64,000 bases of DNA from Acidovorax sp. FHTAMBA (GTDB lineage Bacteria > Pseudomonadota > Gammaproteobacteria > Burkholderiales > Burkholderiaceae_C), in assembly GCF_038958875.1 (NCBI RefSeq), contig NZ_CP152407.1:1681501-1745500 (forward strand), given 5' to 3'. The translations under genes and the position numbers were made by a program. Below are positions 17,212 through 25,845 of this stretch, piece by piece (positions within the stretch are counted from its first letter, which is position 1; each line of letters begins with the position of its first letter). Below the pieces are notes generated by a model. It worked only from the letters and a program-made list of their open reading frames with translations. It was not told the DNA's origin and did no database searches.

Positions 17212-18267
17212 TCATTCGGCGCGGGGGGTGCGCGGTGTGGGGCTGGCCTCCAGGCTGGCCACCACCTGCTCGGCGTTTTGGGAGGTGCACACGTCCTGCG
17301 GCAGGTTCAGGCCCATGGCGCGCACATAGGCTTCGCCACCGTTCTCGTCGATGGCCATCATGTGGTGCATGCACATCTTGCCGTCCTCGACGCAGCGGTT
17401 CAGCACCTTGTCGTACAGGCCCTCTTCCACGCTGGCAAAACGCTGTACCGGGTCGCGTTCGCTGGGCTGGGCCAGGGCGAGGTAGGTGTTGCGGTCCAGC
17501 GGTTTGCCTTCGCTGCGGTTCCTGGCCACCCACTGCTCAAATTCCTGCTGGCTGAGTCCGTGGAACCGGAAGGTCATCCCCGAAAAGCCCGAGCCGCTGT
17601 AGTGCGTGGACATGCCCTTGTAAACGCCTGGCTTGTTGATCACGGCGTTCAGCTCGGTCTGCATGCCGGGCATGGCGTAGATCATGCCCGCGAGGTCAGG
17701 CACGTAAAACGCGTTCATCGTGGACGTGGCCGTGAGCTTGAACAGGATGGGACGGTCCACCGGCGCTGCGAGTTCGTTCACGGTGGCAATGCCCTGCTCG
17801 GGGTAGAAGAACAGCCACTTCCAGTCCATGGCCACCACCTGTACCTCCAGCGGGGTGGATTGCGCGTCCAGCGGCTTGGTGGCCGAAATGCGGTCCAGCG
17901 GCCGGTACGGGTCGAGCTTGTGGGTGCCGATCCAGGTCAGCGCGCCCAGCGCGATGATGATGAGCAGCGGCACTGTCCAGATCACCAGCTCCAGCGTGGT
18001 GGAGTGGTGCCAGTCAGGGTCGTAGTCATCTTCGGTGTTGGCCGCGTTGTTGTGGCGGTATTTCCAGGCAAACCACAGCGTGAGGGCGATCACCGGCACG
18101 ATGATGATCAGCATCAGCAGCGTGGCCTGGATGACCATGTTCCCTTGCTGGGCGGCAATGTCGCCCGCGGGGTTGAGGACGACCGCCTTGCTGCAGCCAG
18201 CCAGACTGCCGACGGCAGCCACGGCGGCGAGCCAGGCGGGTCGGGGAAGTGGAAGTAGTTTGAGCAT
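17212..18267 (-). CDS. cyoA: Cytochrome bo-type ubiquinol oxidase subunit II (lipoprotein)
   Basis: Subunit II, 351 residues, with a lipoprotein signal (SLAGC, cysteine at residue 25) and two membrane helices before the periplasmic cupredoxin domain. The CuA cysteine motif of cytochrome c oxidases is absent, which identifies a quinol oxidase. A C-terminal stretch NRCVEDGKMCMHHMM is cysteine/histidine-rich. First gene of the operon; the divergent MFS gene lies 248 bp away and both promoters must be in that gap. Confidence 0.94.
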   Translation of the reverse strand: MLKLLPLPRPAWLAAVAAVGSLAGCSKAVVLNPAGDIAAQQGNMVIQATLLMLIIIVPVIALTLWFAWKYRHNNAANTEDDYDPDWHHSTTLELVIWTVPLLIIIALGALTWIGTHKLDPYRPLDRISATKPLDAQSTPLEVQVVAMDWKWLFFYPEQGIATVNELAAPVDRPILFKLTATSTMNAFYVPDLAGMIYAMPGMQTELNAVINKPGVYKGMSTHYSGSGFSGMTFRFHGLSQQEFEQWVARNRSEGKPLDRNTYLALAQPSERDPVQRFASVEEGLYDKVLNRCVEDGKMCMHHMMAIDENGGEAYVRAMGLNLPQDVCTSQNAEQVVASLEASPTPRTPRAE

Positions 18268-18352
18268 GTGGGTGCGCTGTCAGAGCGTTTGTTCAGGGTA
18301 AACGCGGATAACGGGTTGCCTGGGAATGTACTAGCGCTAGCTTTTTTGTCGA

Positions 18353-18369
18353 TTGGACATTTTGTCCAA
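18353..18369. promoter_or_regulatory. Perfect inverted repeat in the cyoA/MFS divergent promoter region
   Basis: TTGGACA (18353-18359), a 3-base T spacer, then TGTCCAA (18363-18369): a 7+3+7 perfect palindrome, 86 bp upstream of the cyoA start. It looks like a binding site for a dimeric regulator. Just beside it, 18331-18340 is the palindrome CTAGCGCTAG followed by a T run. The protein that binds is not identifiable from sequence. Confidence 0.5.
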
Positions 18370-18515
18370 GGTCAAACCGCTTCGCCCCAAATTGGTGCAT
18401 TCGGGGGTTTGCAGGACATTTCTTGCGCTGGGTCTAGTGAAAGCGCACTTGTGGCATGCCGCACTTGCGTGTAGAACGAAGTTGTCTTAGCTACCCCATC
18501 TTGAGGAACCCGTTC

Positions 18516-19856
18516 ATGAGCAGCCCCGCTACTGCCACTTACCCCGCGGCCGGATTTGAAGAAAGTGCCGCCTCCCTATCGCGGGCTGATACGCATGAGG
18601 ACGTGACACCCGGTGAAATCGCGGTCGGCGTGATCATCGGGCGCTCGTCCGAATACTTTGACTTCTTCGTGTTCGGCATTGCCTGCGTACTGGTTTTCCC
18701 GTCGTTCCTGTTTCCCTTCCTTTCGCGCCTGGATGGCACGCTGATGGCGTTTGCCCTGCTGGCCGTGGCATTTGTCGTCCGGCCCGTGGGCACCGCCATT
18801 TCGATGGCGATCCAGAGGCGATGGGGCCGGGGCACCAAACTCACCATCGCGCTGTTCCTGCTGGGCGTCTGCACGGTGGGCATGGCCTTTTTGCCGGGCT
18901 ACAAGGACGTGGGGATGACCGCCGTGGTGGCGCTGCTCATCTTGCGCATTGGCCAGGGGCTGGCACTTGGGGGTTCGTGGGATGGCCTGCCATCGCTGCT
19001 GGCCATGTCGGCGCCCAAGGAGCGCCGTGGCTGGTACGCCATGATCGGCCAGCTGGGCGCCCCGCTGGGGTTTGTGCTTGCGGCGGGGCTGTTTGCCTAT
19101 CTGTACAGCAGCTTGAGCCTGCAGGAGTTTCTGGCCTGGGGTTGGCGTTACCCGTTCTTTGTGGCTTTCGCCGTGAACGTGGTCGCGCTGTTTGCCCGCC
19201 TGCGTCTGGTGGTGGGCCAATCGTATTCAGAGCTGCTGAAAGAGCGTGAACTGCAGCCGGTGCCCGTGAGCCGTGTGGTGCGCGACGAAGGCAGCAATGT
19301 GCTGCTGGGCGCTTTTGCTGCGCTGGCCAGCTTTGCACTGTTCCACCTGGTCACGGTGTTCCCGCTGTCGTGGATCACGCTGTACTCCGACCAGCCCGTC
19401 ACGCAGATTCTGGGCGTGCAGATCGTGGGAGCGTTTCTGGCTGCAGGCGCCATCATGGTGTCGGGCTGGCTCTCCGATCACCTCGGGCGCCGCAAGCTGC
19501 TGGGCGGCATGGCGGTGCTGATCGGTGTGTTCAGCTTCATGGCGCCTGTGCTGCTCAACTCCGGCGAAGTGGGCAGCACCATGTTCCTGCTGCTGGGGTT
19601 TGTGCTTCTTGGTCTGTCCTATGGTCAGGCATCCGGCACGGTCACGGCCAACTTTTCGCCAAGGTACCGCTATACCGGCGCCGCCCTGTCGGCAGATCTG
19701 GCGTGGATCATCGGCGCCGCATTTGCACCGCTGGTGGCCTTGTACCTGTCAGCCCAGTTCGGGCTGCTGGCGGTCACGGTGTACCTGCTGTCGGGCGTAG
19801 CCTGCACACTGGGTGCGCTGAACCTGAACCGGCGCATGGAGCGGCGCTATCGCTAA
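18516..19856 (+). CDS. MFS transporter, metabolite:H+ symporter (MHS) type
   Basis: A 446-residue major facilitator with twelve hydrophobic segments. The N-terminal SSEYFDFFVFGIA pattern and the long first loops resemble MHS sugar/organic-acid symporters (ProP/ShiA relatives). RRWGRGTK and the second-half GWLSDHLGRRK are the loop 2-3 and 8-9 motifs. Ribosome binding site TTGAGGAA precedes the ATG. Divergent from cyoA; the substrate is not predictable. Confidence 0.82.
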   Translation: MSSPATATYPAAGFEESAASLSRADTHEDVTPGEIAVGVIIGRSSEYFDFFVFGIACVLVFPSFLFPFLSRLDGTLMAFALLAVAFVVRPVGTAISMAIQRRWGRGTKLTIALFLLGVCTVGMAFLPGYKDVGMTAVVALLILRIGQGLALGGSWDGLPSLLAMSAPKERRGWYAMIGQLGAPLGFVLAAGLFAYLYSSLSLQEFLAWGWRYPFFVAFAVNVVALFARLRLVVGQSYSELLKERELQPVPVSRVVRDEGSNVLLGAFAALASFALFHLVTVFPLSWITLYSDQPVTQILGVQIVGAFLAAGAIMVSGWLSDHLGRRKLLGGMAVLIGVFSFMAPVLLNSGEVGSTMFLLLGFVLLGLSYGQASGTVTANFSPRYRYTGAALSADLAWIIGAAFAPLVALYLSAQFGLLAVTVYLLSGVACTLGALNLNRRMERRYR

Positions 19857-19890
19857 CTGAAGGGAGTGCGGCGGGCCGGTTGCGAGGGAG

Positions 19891-20106
19891 TTAGTCCGCC
19901 AGACGGATTCTCCCGTCGCGGACGTACTGGTTGAATTGGTCTTTGGGGATGGCGGCAGAGCCTGCAGCCTCGTTGTCTGCGGTCCAGCTCAGTGTCATGC
20001 TGTCCTTGGAGGCGTCCAGTTCAACCGGGCCCTTGGGGATGGTCAACGGCGCTCCGTCGCCCGGGGTGTAAGTGACGTGGCCTGCGATGGTGGCGTGCTG
20101 GGTCAT
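19891..20106 (-). CDS. Conserved hypothetical protein, 71 residues
   Basis: I do not recognise a family. The 71-residue protein (MTQHATIAGHVTYTPGDG at the start) is soluble, with no signal or membrane segment, and looks like a small beta-rich domain ending RDGRIRLAD. GGGGAAG upstream of the ATG at 20106 is a fair ribosome binding site. It converges on the MFS gene (34 bp between stops) and lies downstream of the EamA-type gene on the same strand. Confidence 0.6.
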   Translation of the reverse strand: MTQHATIAGHVTYTPGDGAPLTIPKGPVELDASKDSMTLSWTADNEAAGSAAIPKDQFNQYVRDGRIRLAD

Positions 20107-20232
20107 GGGGAAGTCCTTTGCGGCAATGCCGAAGTGGTGGGACTCCATTGCACGGCAACAGCGTGCCTGCGGGTGTAAGAACAGGCCGTGCCGCTGCGCG
20201 GGCAGAGGTCGCTACCCGCCGTTTTCGTCATC

Positions 20233-21177
20233 TCACGGCGGGATGACCGCCTGCGTTCTCTCCTGCCGCACCAGATACAGCCCGCTGCCAATGATGATGG
20301 CTCCGCCGAGCAGGGTGGAATAGCCGGGCACCGTTTGCCACAGCACCCAGTCCAGCCCCATGCCCCAGGCCAGCGCGGTGTACTCAAACGGCGCCACCAC
20401 CGACGCCTGCCCGTGCCGGAACGCTTCGGTGATCGCCAGTTGCCCCAGAAACCCCGTGACGGCCAGGCCCGCCACGAGCGGCCAGTGCACCTGCGCCACC
20501 GCCACCCACCGGGGCCACGCCAGCGCGCCCGCACCCAACGCCAGCAGCACCGTGGTCCAGAACACCAGGCTTGCGCTGGAATCCGTACGCGTCAAGACCC
20601 GCCCCGTGATGGCAGAAACGGCATAGCCACACGCTGCGCCCAGCACGGCCAGCGCACCCAGGCTGAAGAACGCGTCCTGGCTCGGCCGCAGGGCCACCAG
20701 CACGCCCACCATGCCCAGCCCGATCGCCACCCAGTGCGCTGCGCGAACCTTCTCGCGCAGCACCACGGTGGAAAGCGCCGTGATCAACAGCGGCGCGATG
20801 AAAAACAGCGTGTACGCCTCGGCCAGCCCCAGCTCCTTGAGGGCATAGGCAAACAGCGCCAGCATGGCCACATTGATCACACCGCGCAGCAGATGCAGCG
20901 GCCAGCGCACCTTGAGCAACCCGCCCACTTCGCGGCGCCACAGCACATACAGCACCACCAGCGGAAGCGCCGCCCCGCCGCGCAGCGCCGCCACCTGCAT
21001 GGCTGGGTAGTTGGCCGACAGGGCTTTCAGCAGGGCATCCATCAGCGAAAAGCATCCCACCGCAGCCACCATGGCGACGATGCCGCGCAGGTTGGCAGAG
21101 GCCTGGGTCTCGGCGGTACCAGGGCCGGCAGTGGCAATGGCCGCCGGCTGGAGGGTGGAATCGTCCGTGCGCTTCAT
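20233..21177 (-). CDS. EamA/DMT family transporter
   Basis: A 314-residue drug/metabolite transporter with ten hydrophobic segments in two EamA repeats. Visible marks: GCFSLMDALLKALS in helix 1 and FAYALKELGLAEAYTLFFIAPL at the end of repeat 1, and FRHGQASVVAPFEYTALAWG near the end of repeat 2. Probably a metabolite exporter or importer; substrate unknown. The start at 21177 (MKRTDDSTL) precedes a short hydrophilic leader; the longer frame has no transporter-like sequence. Confidence 0.85.
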   Translation of the reverse strand: MKRTDDSTLQPAAIATAGPGTAETQASANLRGIVAMVAAVGCFSLMDALLKALSANYPAMQVAALRGGAALPLVVLYVLWRREVGGLLKVRWPLHLLRGVINVAMLALFAYALKELGLAEAYTLFFIAPLLITALSTVVLREKVRAAHWVAIGLGMVGVLVALRPSQDAFFSLGALAVLGAACGYAVSAITGRVLTRTDSSASLVFWTTVLLALGAGALAWPRWVAVAQVHWPLVAGLAVTGFLGQLAITEAFRHGQASVVAPFEYTALAWGMGLDWVLWQTVPGYSTLLGGAIIIGSGLYLVRQERTQAVIPP

Positions 21178-21374
21178 CGGCGCCCAGCAGGCGACACGCT
21201 GCTGTCGGGGGCGCTGGGAGAAACGCGGCAAGGCGCCGTGCGGAAAAGGCAGCTCGGCTGCAGTGAATGGCTTTGCATGGGGCAAATGGACTGGCCCGCA
21301 GCACGTGAAGTGTGCACTGGAGCCCTTGGGGACGATGGTCAAAAAGTGTAGCTCAGCCCGCCCTGATGGCGTGC

Positions 21375-21878
21375 TCAACCGGATTTGCGAGCCGAGGTGC
21401 GGACCCACTTGTCATGCAGCATCGGGATGGCCCACAGCACCAGCAGCGCCAGCGCCGTGGTGAGCACTGCTGTCGCCTCCTGCCCCAGCCCGGCCGCCAC
21501 GCCAATGGCTGCGGTCAGCCAGATGCCCGCGGCGGTGGTCAGCCCCTTCACCTGGCTTTCGGCATCGCCTTTGAGGATGGTGCCCGCACCCAGGAAGCCA
21601 ACGCCCGCAATGATGCCCTGCAGCACCCGGCTGTTGTCCGCAGGGCCGATGCCCGCCTGCTGCGACACCAGCACAAACAGCGCCGCGCCCATGGCCACCA
21701 GCATGTGGGTGCGCACGCCCGCCGCCTTGCCGGCGTGCTCGCGTTCCCAGCCCAGCAGCCCGCCGAGCAGACCGGCCATCCCCAGGCGCACCACGATGCG
21801 CGTGGCCTGCGCGATGTCGGGCACATCCGAAAACTCCGATGCCACCGTGGACGCAATCTGTTGCCACCAGCCGCTCAT
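21375..21878 (-). CDS. MgtC/SapB family membrane protein
   Basis: A 167-residue MgtC-like inner-membrane protein: RLGMAGLLGGLLGWEREHAGKAAG and RTHMLVAMGAALF, then the conserved GIIAGVGFLGAGTILK and the AGIWLTAAIGVAAG helix. MgtC proteins modulate growth at low magnesium and, in pathogens, intramacrophage survival through ATP synthase. Only the membrane domain is present, without the C-terminal ACT-like part of Salmonella MgtC. Start ATG at 21878. Confidence 0.88.
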   Translation of the reverse strand: MSGWWQQIASTVASEFSDVPDIAQATRIVVRLGMAGLLGGLLGWEREHAGKAAGVRTHMLVAMGAALFVLVSQQAGIGPADNSRVLQGIIAGVGFLGAGTILKGDAESQVKGLTTAAGIWLTAAIGVAAGLGQEATAVLTTALALLVLWAIPMLHDKWVRTSARKSG

Positions 21879-22293
21879 GGTGCGGCCCCAGGGTGCAGGG
21901 CCGTGGCGCAGACGCGCTGGGGGGGATGTGGGAGAACTGTGGCCATAAGTTTCTTGTGGATGGATGTACCGGTAGGGCCGGTGCCGCGGCTTCGCAGCCA
22001 ATGTCGCCGATGGATGTGCGGGCGTCCACCGGCGCCGGGCGCGGGCAGCGGTAGGACGCTGCCGACGCACAGCCCTACGTTTTTTGCCATTTGATACTGG
22101 AAATATCTGGTCAAATTGGCCTCCAGCGCTTATGTGTAAAGCGCTGACAGCTATCAATTTGATACTTTTCTCACCCGGTGCTGCTGCGGCGGCGCGACCT
22201 GTGCGTAGCCTGCAAGATTTCGCTGGTTGAACCTGTGACAGCGGCGTAGAGTCTGAATCCGTTTGGGAAGTGGCACGCCCACAAGGAGCTTGA
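21879..22293. other. 415-bp divergent intergenic region with repeat copy 4
   Basis: Lies between the MgtC-like gene (minus) and the flavodoxin-fold oxidoreductase (plus). 22109-22165 is an interspersed repeat. The rest holds no reading frame I would support; 21880-22080 is GC-rich. The sequence ACAAGGAGCTTGA just before 22294 is the ribosome binding site of the plus-strand gene. Confidence 0.5.
22109..22165 (+). repeat. Interspersed repeat, copy 4
   Basis: GGTCAAATTGGCCTCCAGCG, CTTATGTGTAAAGCGCTGAC, AGCTATCA in order. TTTGATACT occurs just before (22091) and just after the copy (22158), a possible duplicated flank. Confidence 0.88.
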
Positions 22294-22884
22294 ATGGACC
22301 CCCAACGTATTGTGCTGATCCAGGGTCACCCGGATGCGACCGCGCCCCACCTGTGCCACGCCCTGGCGCAGGCTTATGCAGACGGCGCCATCGCTGCGGG
22401 GCATGAGGTGCGGCAGATCGATATCGCCGCCATCGACTTCCCCTGGCTGCGCAGCCAGCACGAGTGGGAGCTGGGGCTGCTGCCCGCATCGCTCAAGCCT
22501 GCGCAGGCCGACATTGGCTGGGCGCAGCACATCGTGCTGTTTTTTCCGCTGTGGCTGGGTGACATGCCGGCGCTGCTCAAGGGCTTTCTGGAGCAGGTGG
22601 CGCGGCCCGGCTTTGCGTTCACCGCCGAGGGCAGCAACCCCTTTGGCCACAAAGGCCTCACCGGTCGCAGCGCGCGTGTGGTGGTCACCATGGGCATGCC
22701 GGCGCTGGTGTACCGCTGGTACTTTCGCGCGCACAGTGTGAAGTCGCTGGAGCGCAATATCCTGGGCTTTGTGGGCATCGCCCCTGTGAACGAAACGCTG
22801 GTGGGCAGCGTGGAGCAGCTGGGGGACGACGGCGTGGCCAAGTGGAAGCGGCGCATGCAGGCATTGGGCGCCAAGGCCGGGTAG
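22294..22884 (+). CDS. NAD(P)H-dependent quinone oxidoreductase, flavodoxin fold
   Basis: A 196-residue protein of the KefF/MdaB/NQO1-like flavodoxin-fold family: IQGHPDATAPHLCHALAQAY binds the FMN phosphate, and LFFPLWLGDMPALLKGFLEQV is the characteristic quinone-reductase motif, followed by PGFAF. Reduces quinones or similar electrophiles with NAD(P)H. It stands alone, divergent from the MgtC-like gene and convergent with the nitronate monooxygenase gene. Confidence 0.85.
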   Translation: MDPQRIVLIQGHPDATAPHLCHALAQAYADGAIAAGHEVRQIDIAAIDFPWLRSQHEWELGLLPASLKPAQADIGWAQHIVLFFPLWLGDMPALLKGFLEQVARPGFAFTAEGSNPFGHKGLTGRSARVVVTMGMPALVYRWYFRAHSVKSLERNILGFVGIAPVNETLVGSVEQLGDDGVAKWKRRMQALGAKAG

Positions 22885-22927
22885 GAGTGCGGGCAGGCCG
22901 GCAGCAGCCCGCTGCCCCGGATGCGGA

Positions 22928-23878
22928 TCAACCGAACGTGCGTGCAGCGGCCAGCGCGCCCATCCGCTGGCTGATGGCAAAGAACTCCGCCACGGTGTCG
23001 TCAATGATCTGCTGCGCGGTGTTGACCGAGTCAATCAGCCCTGCAGTCTGGCCCGCCAGTGCAGGCGCGGCCTCCATGTCGCCGTCGAAGTACACGCGCT
23101 GGATGCCCGCAAAGCTGTCGGCGGGCATCAGGCCCGCCTCGTGGATGGCCTGGGTGCGCTGCGACTTGAGCGCGCGGATGCAAGGGCTGGCCTTGGTGTT
23201 GAGCATCCAGGTGCCGGTCACGCCCGCATCGACGATGGCGTTCTTGTAGTTGGCGTGCACGGGGCTTTCGGCGCAGCTCACAAAACGCGTGCCCATCTGC
23301 ACCGCCTCAGCCCCCAGTGCAAAGGCTGCGGCCATGCCGCGCCCGTCGCAGATGCCCCCGGCCGCGACCAGCGGCACATCCACCCGCGCACGGATGGCCT
23401 GCAGCAACACCAGGGTGGAGACTTCTTCGGGGTTCTTGAAGCCGCCGCCTTCGCCGCCTTCGACCACCAGGCCGTCAATGCCCGCGTCCACGCATTTGAG
23501 CGCGGCGTCCACCGTGGGCACCGCGTGGTACACGGTGATTCCCGCGTCCTTGAGCGGCGCGATGAACTTGGCCGGGCTGCCGGCCGAGGTGGTCACAAAC
23601 TTCACGCCCGATGCGCACACAAAGCGCAGCATGGCGTCGTCCTTCAAAAAGCGGATGGGCAGGTTCACGCCAAACGGCAGGCCCAGCGCGCTCATCTTGG
23701 TGATCTCGGTCTGGCAGTTGGCGGTTTCGCCAGAGGACGTTTCGATGATGCCCAAGCCGCCAGCGCGCGACACCGCCGAGGCCAGCTGCGTGCGCGCAAT
23801 CCAGCCCATGGGCGCCTGGATGATGGGGTAGCGCGCACCGGTGTGGGCAAGGACGCGGTTGGTGGCGGGTGCGGTCAT
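22928..23878 (-). CDS. Nitronate monooxygenase (2-nitropropane dioxygenase family)
   Basis: FMN-dependent TIM-barrel enzyme of 316 residues that oxidises alkyl nitronates. Motifs: YPIIQAPMGWIA at the N-terminus, VVEGGEGGGF, VPLVAAGGICDGRGMAAAFALGAEAVQMGTRF for phosphate/flavin binding. The catalytic histidine of class I fungal enzymes cannot be assigned with confidence. The start at 23878 has CAGGAGACT upstream, better than the ATG at 23911. Confidence 0.85.
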   Translation of the reverse strand: MTAPATNRVLAHTGARYPIIQAPMGWIARTQLASAVSRAGGLGIIETSSGETANCQTEITKMSALGLPFGVNLPIRFLKDDAMLRFVCASGVKFVTTSAGSPAKFIAPLKDAGITVYHAVPTVDAALKCVDAGIDGLVVEGGEGGGFKNPEEVSTLVLLQAIRARVDVPLVAAGGICDGRGMAAAFALGAEAVQMGTRFVSCAESPVHANYKNAIVDAGVTGTWMLNTKASPCIRALKSQRTQAIHEAGLMPADSFAGIQRVYFDGDMEAAPALAGQTAGLIDSVNTAQQIIDDTVAEFFAISQRMGALAAARTFG

Positions 23879-23947
23879 GGGCGGAGTCTCCTGATTTTTG
23901 GGAGTGCCCATTATTTCGATGGGTGTGCCGTCACCGTGTCGCCCGCG

Positions 23948-24754
23948 TTACGGGGGCGAGATGGGTGTCTCGTGCCAGGGCAGCCGCGCAAACAGGCGTT
24001 GCCAGTCGACGCCAGGGGGTGCGGTGGCATCGTCGGCGGGCAGGTGCCCGCAGCGCCATCCAGCAACCCCAGGCCATTGCAGCCCGCTCGCAAACGTCAT
24101 CGTCGCCCCGGTCAGTGGGTGTGGCACCGTGAGTTGCCAGGCATGCAGCCACAGCCTTTGCAGCCCCAGCCGTTCGGCCCACCAGCGGTTGAGCGGTCCT
24201 TTGCCGTGGGTGGCATCGCCAATGATGGGGTGCGCCAGGTGCTTGAGGTGGCGGCGGATCTGGTGGCGACGGCCGGTGGTGGGGATGGCCTCCACCAGTG
24301 AGGCCCGCGTGGTGGCAAAACGCGCATCGCTGGCCTCGGGCAGCGTGAGCTGCGCCAGGCGGCGAAAGCGCGTGTGGGCGTCCTGTACGGCGGCGTCGGC
24401 GGGCGCATCGTCGGGCTTCAATGCGTGGTCCACCTCGATGGCCTCGGGCGCCCAGCCGCGCACCATGGCCAGGTAGCGCTTGTGTGTGGCCCCATGCTCA
24501 AAGGCTTGCGACAGCGCCCGCGCCGCGTCGCTGTGCAGCGCCATCACCAGCACGCCGCAGGTGCCCTTGTCCAGCCGGTGCACGGGGAACACATGCTGGC
24601 CCAGCTGGTCGCGCAGGGTCTGCATCACAAACCGTGTTTCGCCCGCGTCCAGCCCCGTGCGGTGCACCAGCCAGCCGGCAGGCTTGTAGACGGCCACCAG
24701 GTGCTCGTCGCGCCAGAGGATGTGCAGGGGGGAGGTCAAAGGACGAGGTGGCAA
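23948..24754 (-). CDS. truC: tRNA pseudouridine(65) synthase TruC
   Basis: RluA-family pseudouridine synthase; the sequence resembles E. coli TruC closely (HILWRDEHLVAVYKPAGWLVHR, QTLRDQLGQHVFPVHRLDKGTCGVL with the catalytic aspartate, TTGRRHQIRRHLKHLAHPIIGD, LGLQRLWLHAW). It modifies U65 of some tRNAs. The start is uncertain: no ATG lies close upstream of HILWRDE, so a TTG at 24754 is proposed; the ATG at 24862 would overlap the divergent ankyrin gene. The true start may be off by a few codons. Confidence 0.85.
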   Translation of the reverse strand: MPPRPLTSPLHILWRDEHLVAVYKPAGWLVHRTGLDAGETRFVMQTLRDQLGQHVFPVHRLDKGTCGVLVMALHSDAARALSQAFEHGATHKRYLAMVRGWAPEAIEVDHALKPDDAPADAAVQDAHTRFRRLAQLTLPEASDARFATTRASLVEAIPTTGRRHQIRRHLKHLAHPIIGDATHGKGPLNRWWAERLGLQRLWLHAWQLTVPHPLTGATMTFASGLQWPGVAGWRCGHLPADDATAPPGVDWQRLFARLPWHETPISPP

Positions 24755-24836
24755 CGCATCAGGGAAGCCGCGGATTGTGCCCCACCTGCGCGCCTGCCTA
24801 CACTGCGCGCTTTCCCATTCAAACAAGGCCTGCGCA

Positions 24837-25172
24837 ATGTCCGCTGGAGACTGGAAAGACATGTACGCCGCCGCCGTGGCGGGCGATCTGGCGCTGGTGC
24901 GCCACCACATCGGCGCGGGCGTCAACCCCAATTACCAGCACCCCGAGATCCTGTGCACCCCCCTGGTGGCCGCGCTGATCCACGGCCACGACGACATCGC
25001 CCACTACCTGCTGGAGCATGGCGCAGACCCGCAGCTGCGATCCGACTTTGATGACATGACGCCGCTGGAGGCCGCACGCCGCCACGGCCGCACCGGGTTC
25101 ATCGCGCTGCTGCAGGCGCAAGGCGCGAAGGAAGAGCGCAAACCCTTCTGGTGGCGCTGGCTGCCCATCTAG
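24837..25172 (+). CDS. Small ankyrin-repeat protein
   Basis: An 111-residue cytoplasmic protein with about three ankyrin repeats: DMYAAAVAGDLALVRHHIGAG, TPLVAALIHGHDDIAHYLLEHGAD and TPLEAARRHGRTGFIALLQAQGA. Ankyrin repeats bind partner proteins; the partner is unknown. The tail KPFWWRWLPI is aromatic. Divergent from truC and followed by a GC-rich repeat that probably ends transcription. Confidence 0.85.
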   Translation: MSAGDWKDMYAAAVAGDLALVRHHIGAGVNPNYQHPEILCTPLVAALIHGHDDIAHYLLEHGADPQLRSDFDDMTPLEAARRHGRTGFIALLQAQGAKEERKPFWWRWLPI

Positions 25173-25265
25173 AAGCCCCCCCTGAGTCGCTTCGCGCCAT
25201 CCCCCGGAGGGGGACGCCGCCCGTGCGGCGGGGCGGCCCTTGCACGGCGGCACTGGCTTGGGCCA
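25173..25265. repeat. GC-rich intergenic repeat family B, copy 3
   Basis: CCCCCCCTGAGTCGCTTCGC, GCCATCCCCC, GGAGGGGGACGCC in order; arms pair as in the copy near 8333. Lies between the convergent ankyrin and TerB-family genes. Confidence 0.6.
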
Positions 25266-25273
25266 CGCCAGTT

Positions 25274-25753
25274 TCAGCGCGGTGGCTGGAAAGGTTGCGC
25301 CGTTTCTTTTGCGCGCATCTTGGCAGCGATGTACTCGCCGTGCGTCACATGCAGCAAGCTCGCCACCTTGCTGATCGTGTGGTTCTCGTTGGCGTCGATG
25401 TGCGCGTCGGCATAGGCTACCTGCCACATGGCTTCCACCAGGCGGATTTTCTGCTCCTGGGTGAAGTGCTCGTTCAGGCTGCTGGTAAAGCGCTGGTAGT
25501 CGTAGGCCGTTCGGGATGTGGTCACGGCCAGCTCCAGCAGGCGCTGCAGTTCGTCGTCGCTCAGCGCAAACTTGCTGCGCAGGGCGGTGACCATGGCGGT
25601 GCGCTCGGCCTCGTCCATGGAGGTTTCGGCCCGCACCACCTCCACCAGCAGCACGGCCGCGGCCAGTTGCACGGCATGGTCGCGCTCTGCGGCTGACTGG
25701 GTGGGCTGGGGCTGGGTGAAGCTGTCGAACAGGTCTTTGAGGGTGCGAAGCAT
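25274..25753 (-). CDS. TerB family (tellurite-resistance-like) protein
   Basis: A 159-residue all-alpha protein of the TerB/DUF533-like superfamily. Two related halves share acidic loops: VEVVRAETSMDEAERTAM and MWQVAYADAHIDANENHTI, the DxxxDxxE patterns proposed to bind metal. It is not next to other ter genes, so tellurite resistance should not be assumed. The start ATG at 25753 begins MLRTLKDLFDSF. Confidence 0.82.
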   Translation of the reverse strand: MLRTLKDLFDSFTQPQPTQSAAERDHAVQLAAAVLLVEVVRAETSMDEAERTAMVTALRSKFALSDDELQRLLELAVTTSRTAYDYQRFTSSLNEHFTQEQKIRLVEAMWQVAYADAHIDANENHTISKVASLLHVTHGEYIAAKMRAKETAQPFQPPR

Positions 25754-25845
25754 CGTGGTGGCGTGTCCGTGGATGAGCGAACTTCGGTGGACGCCCGGCG
25801 CCCGTGTTGGTTCCCCGCCGGGCGGCCCGGCGACAATCAGTGGTC

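Noticed and set aside
25274..25753. Tellurite resistance gene
   Set aside because: Only the TerB-like fold is present, with no terC, terD or other partners; no resistance role is supported.
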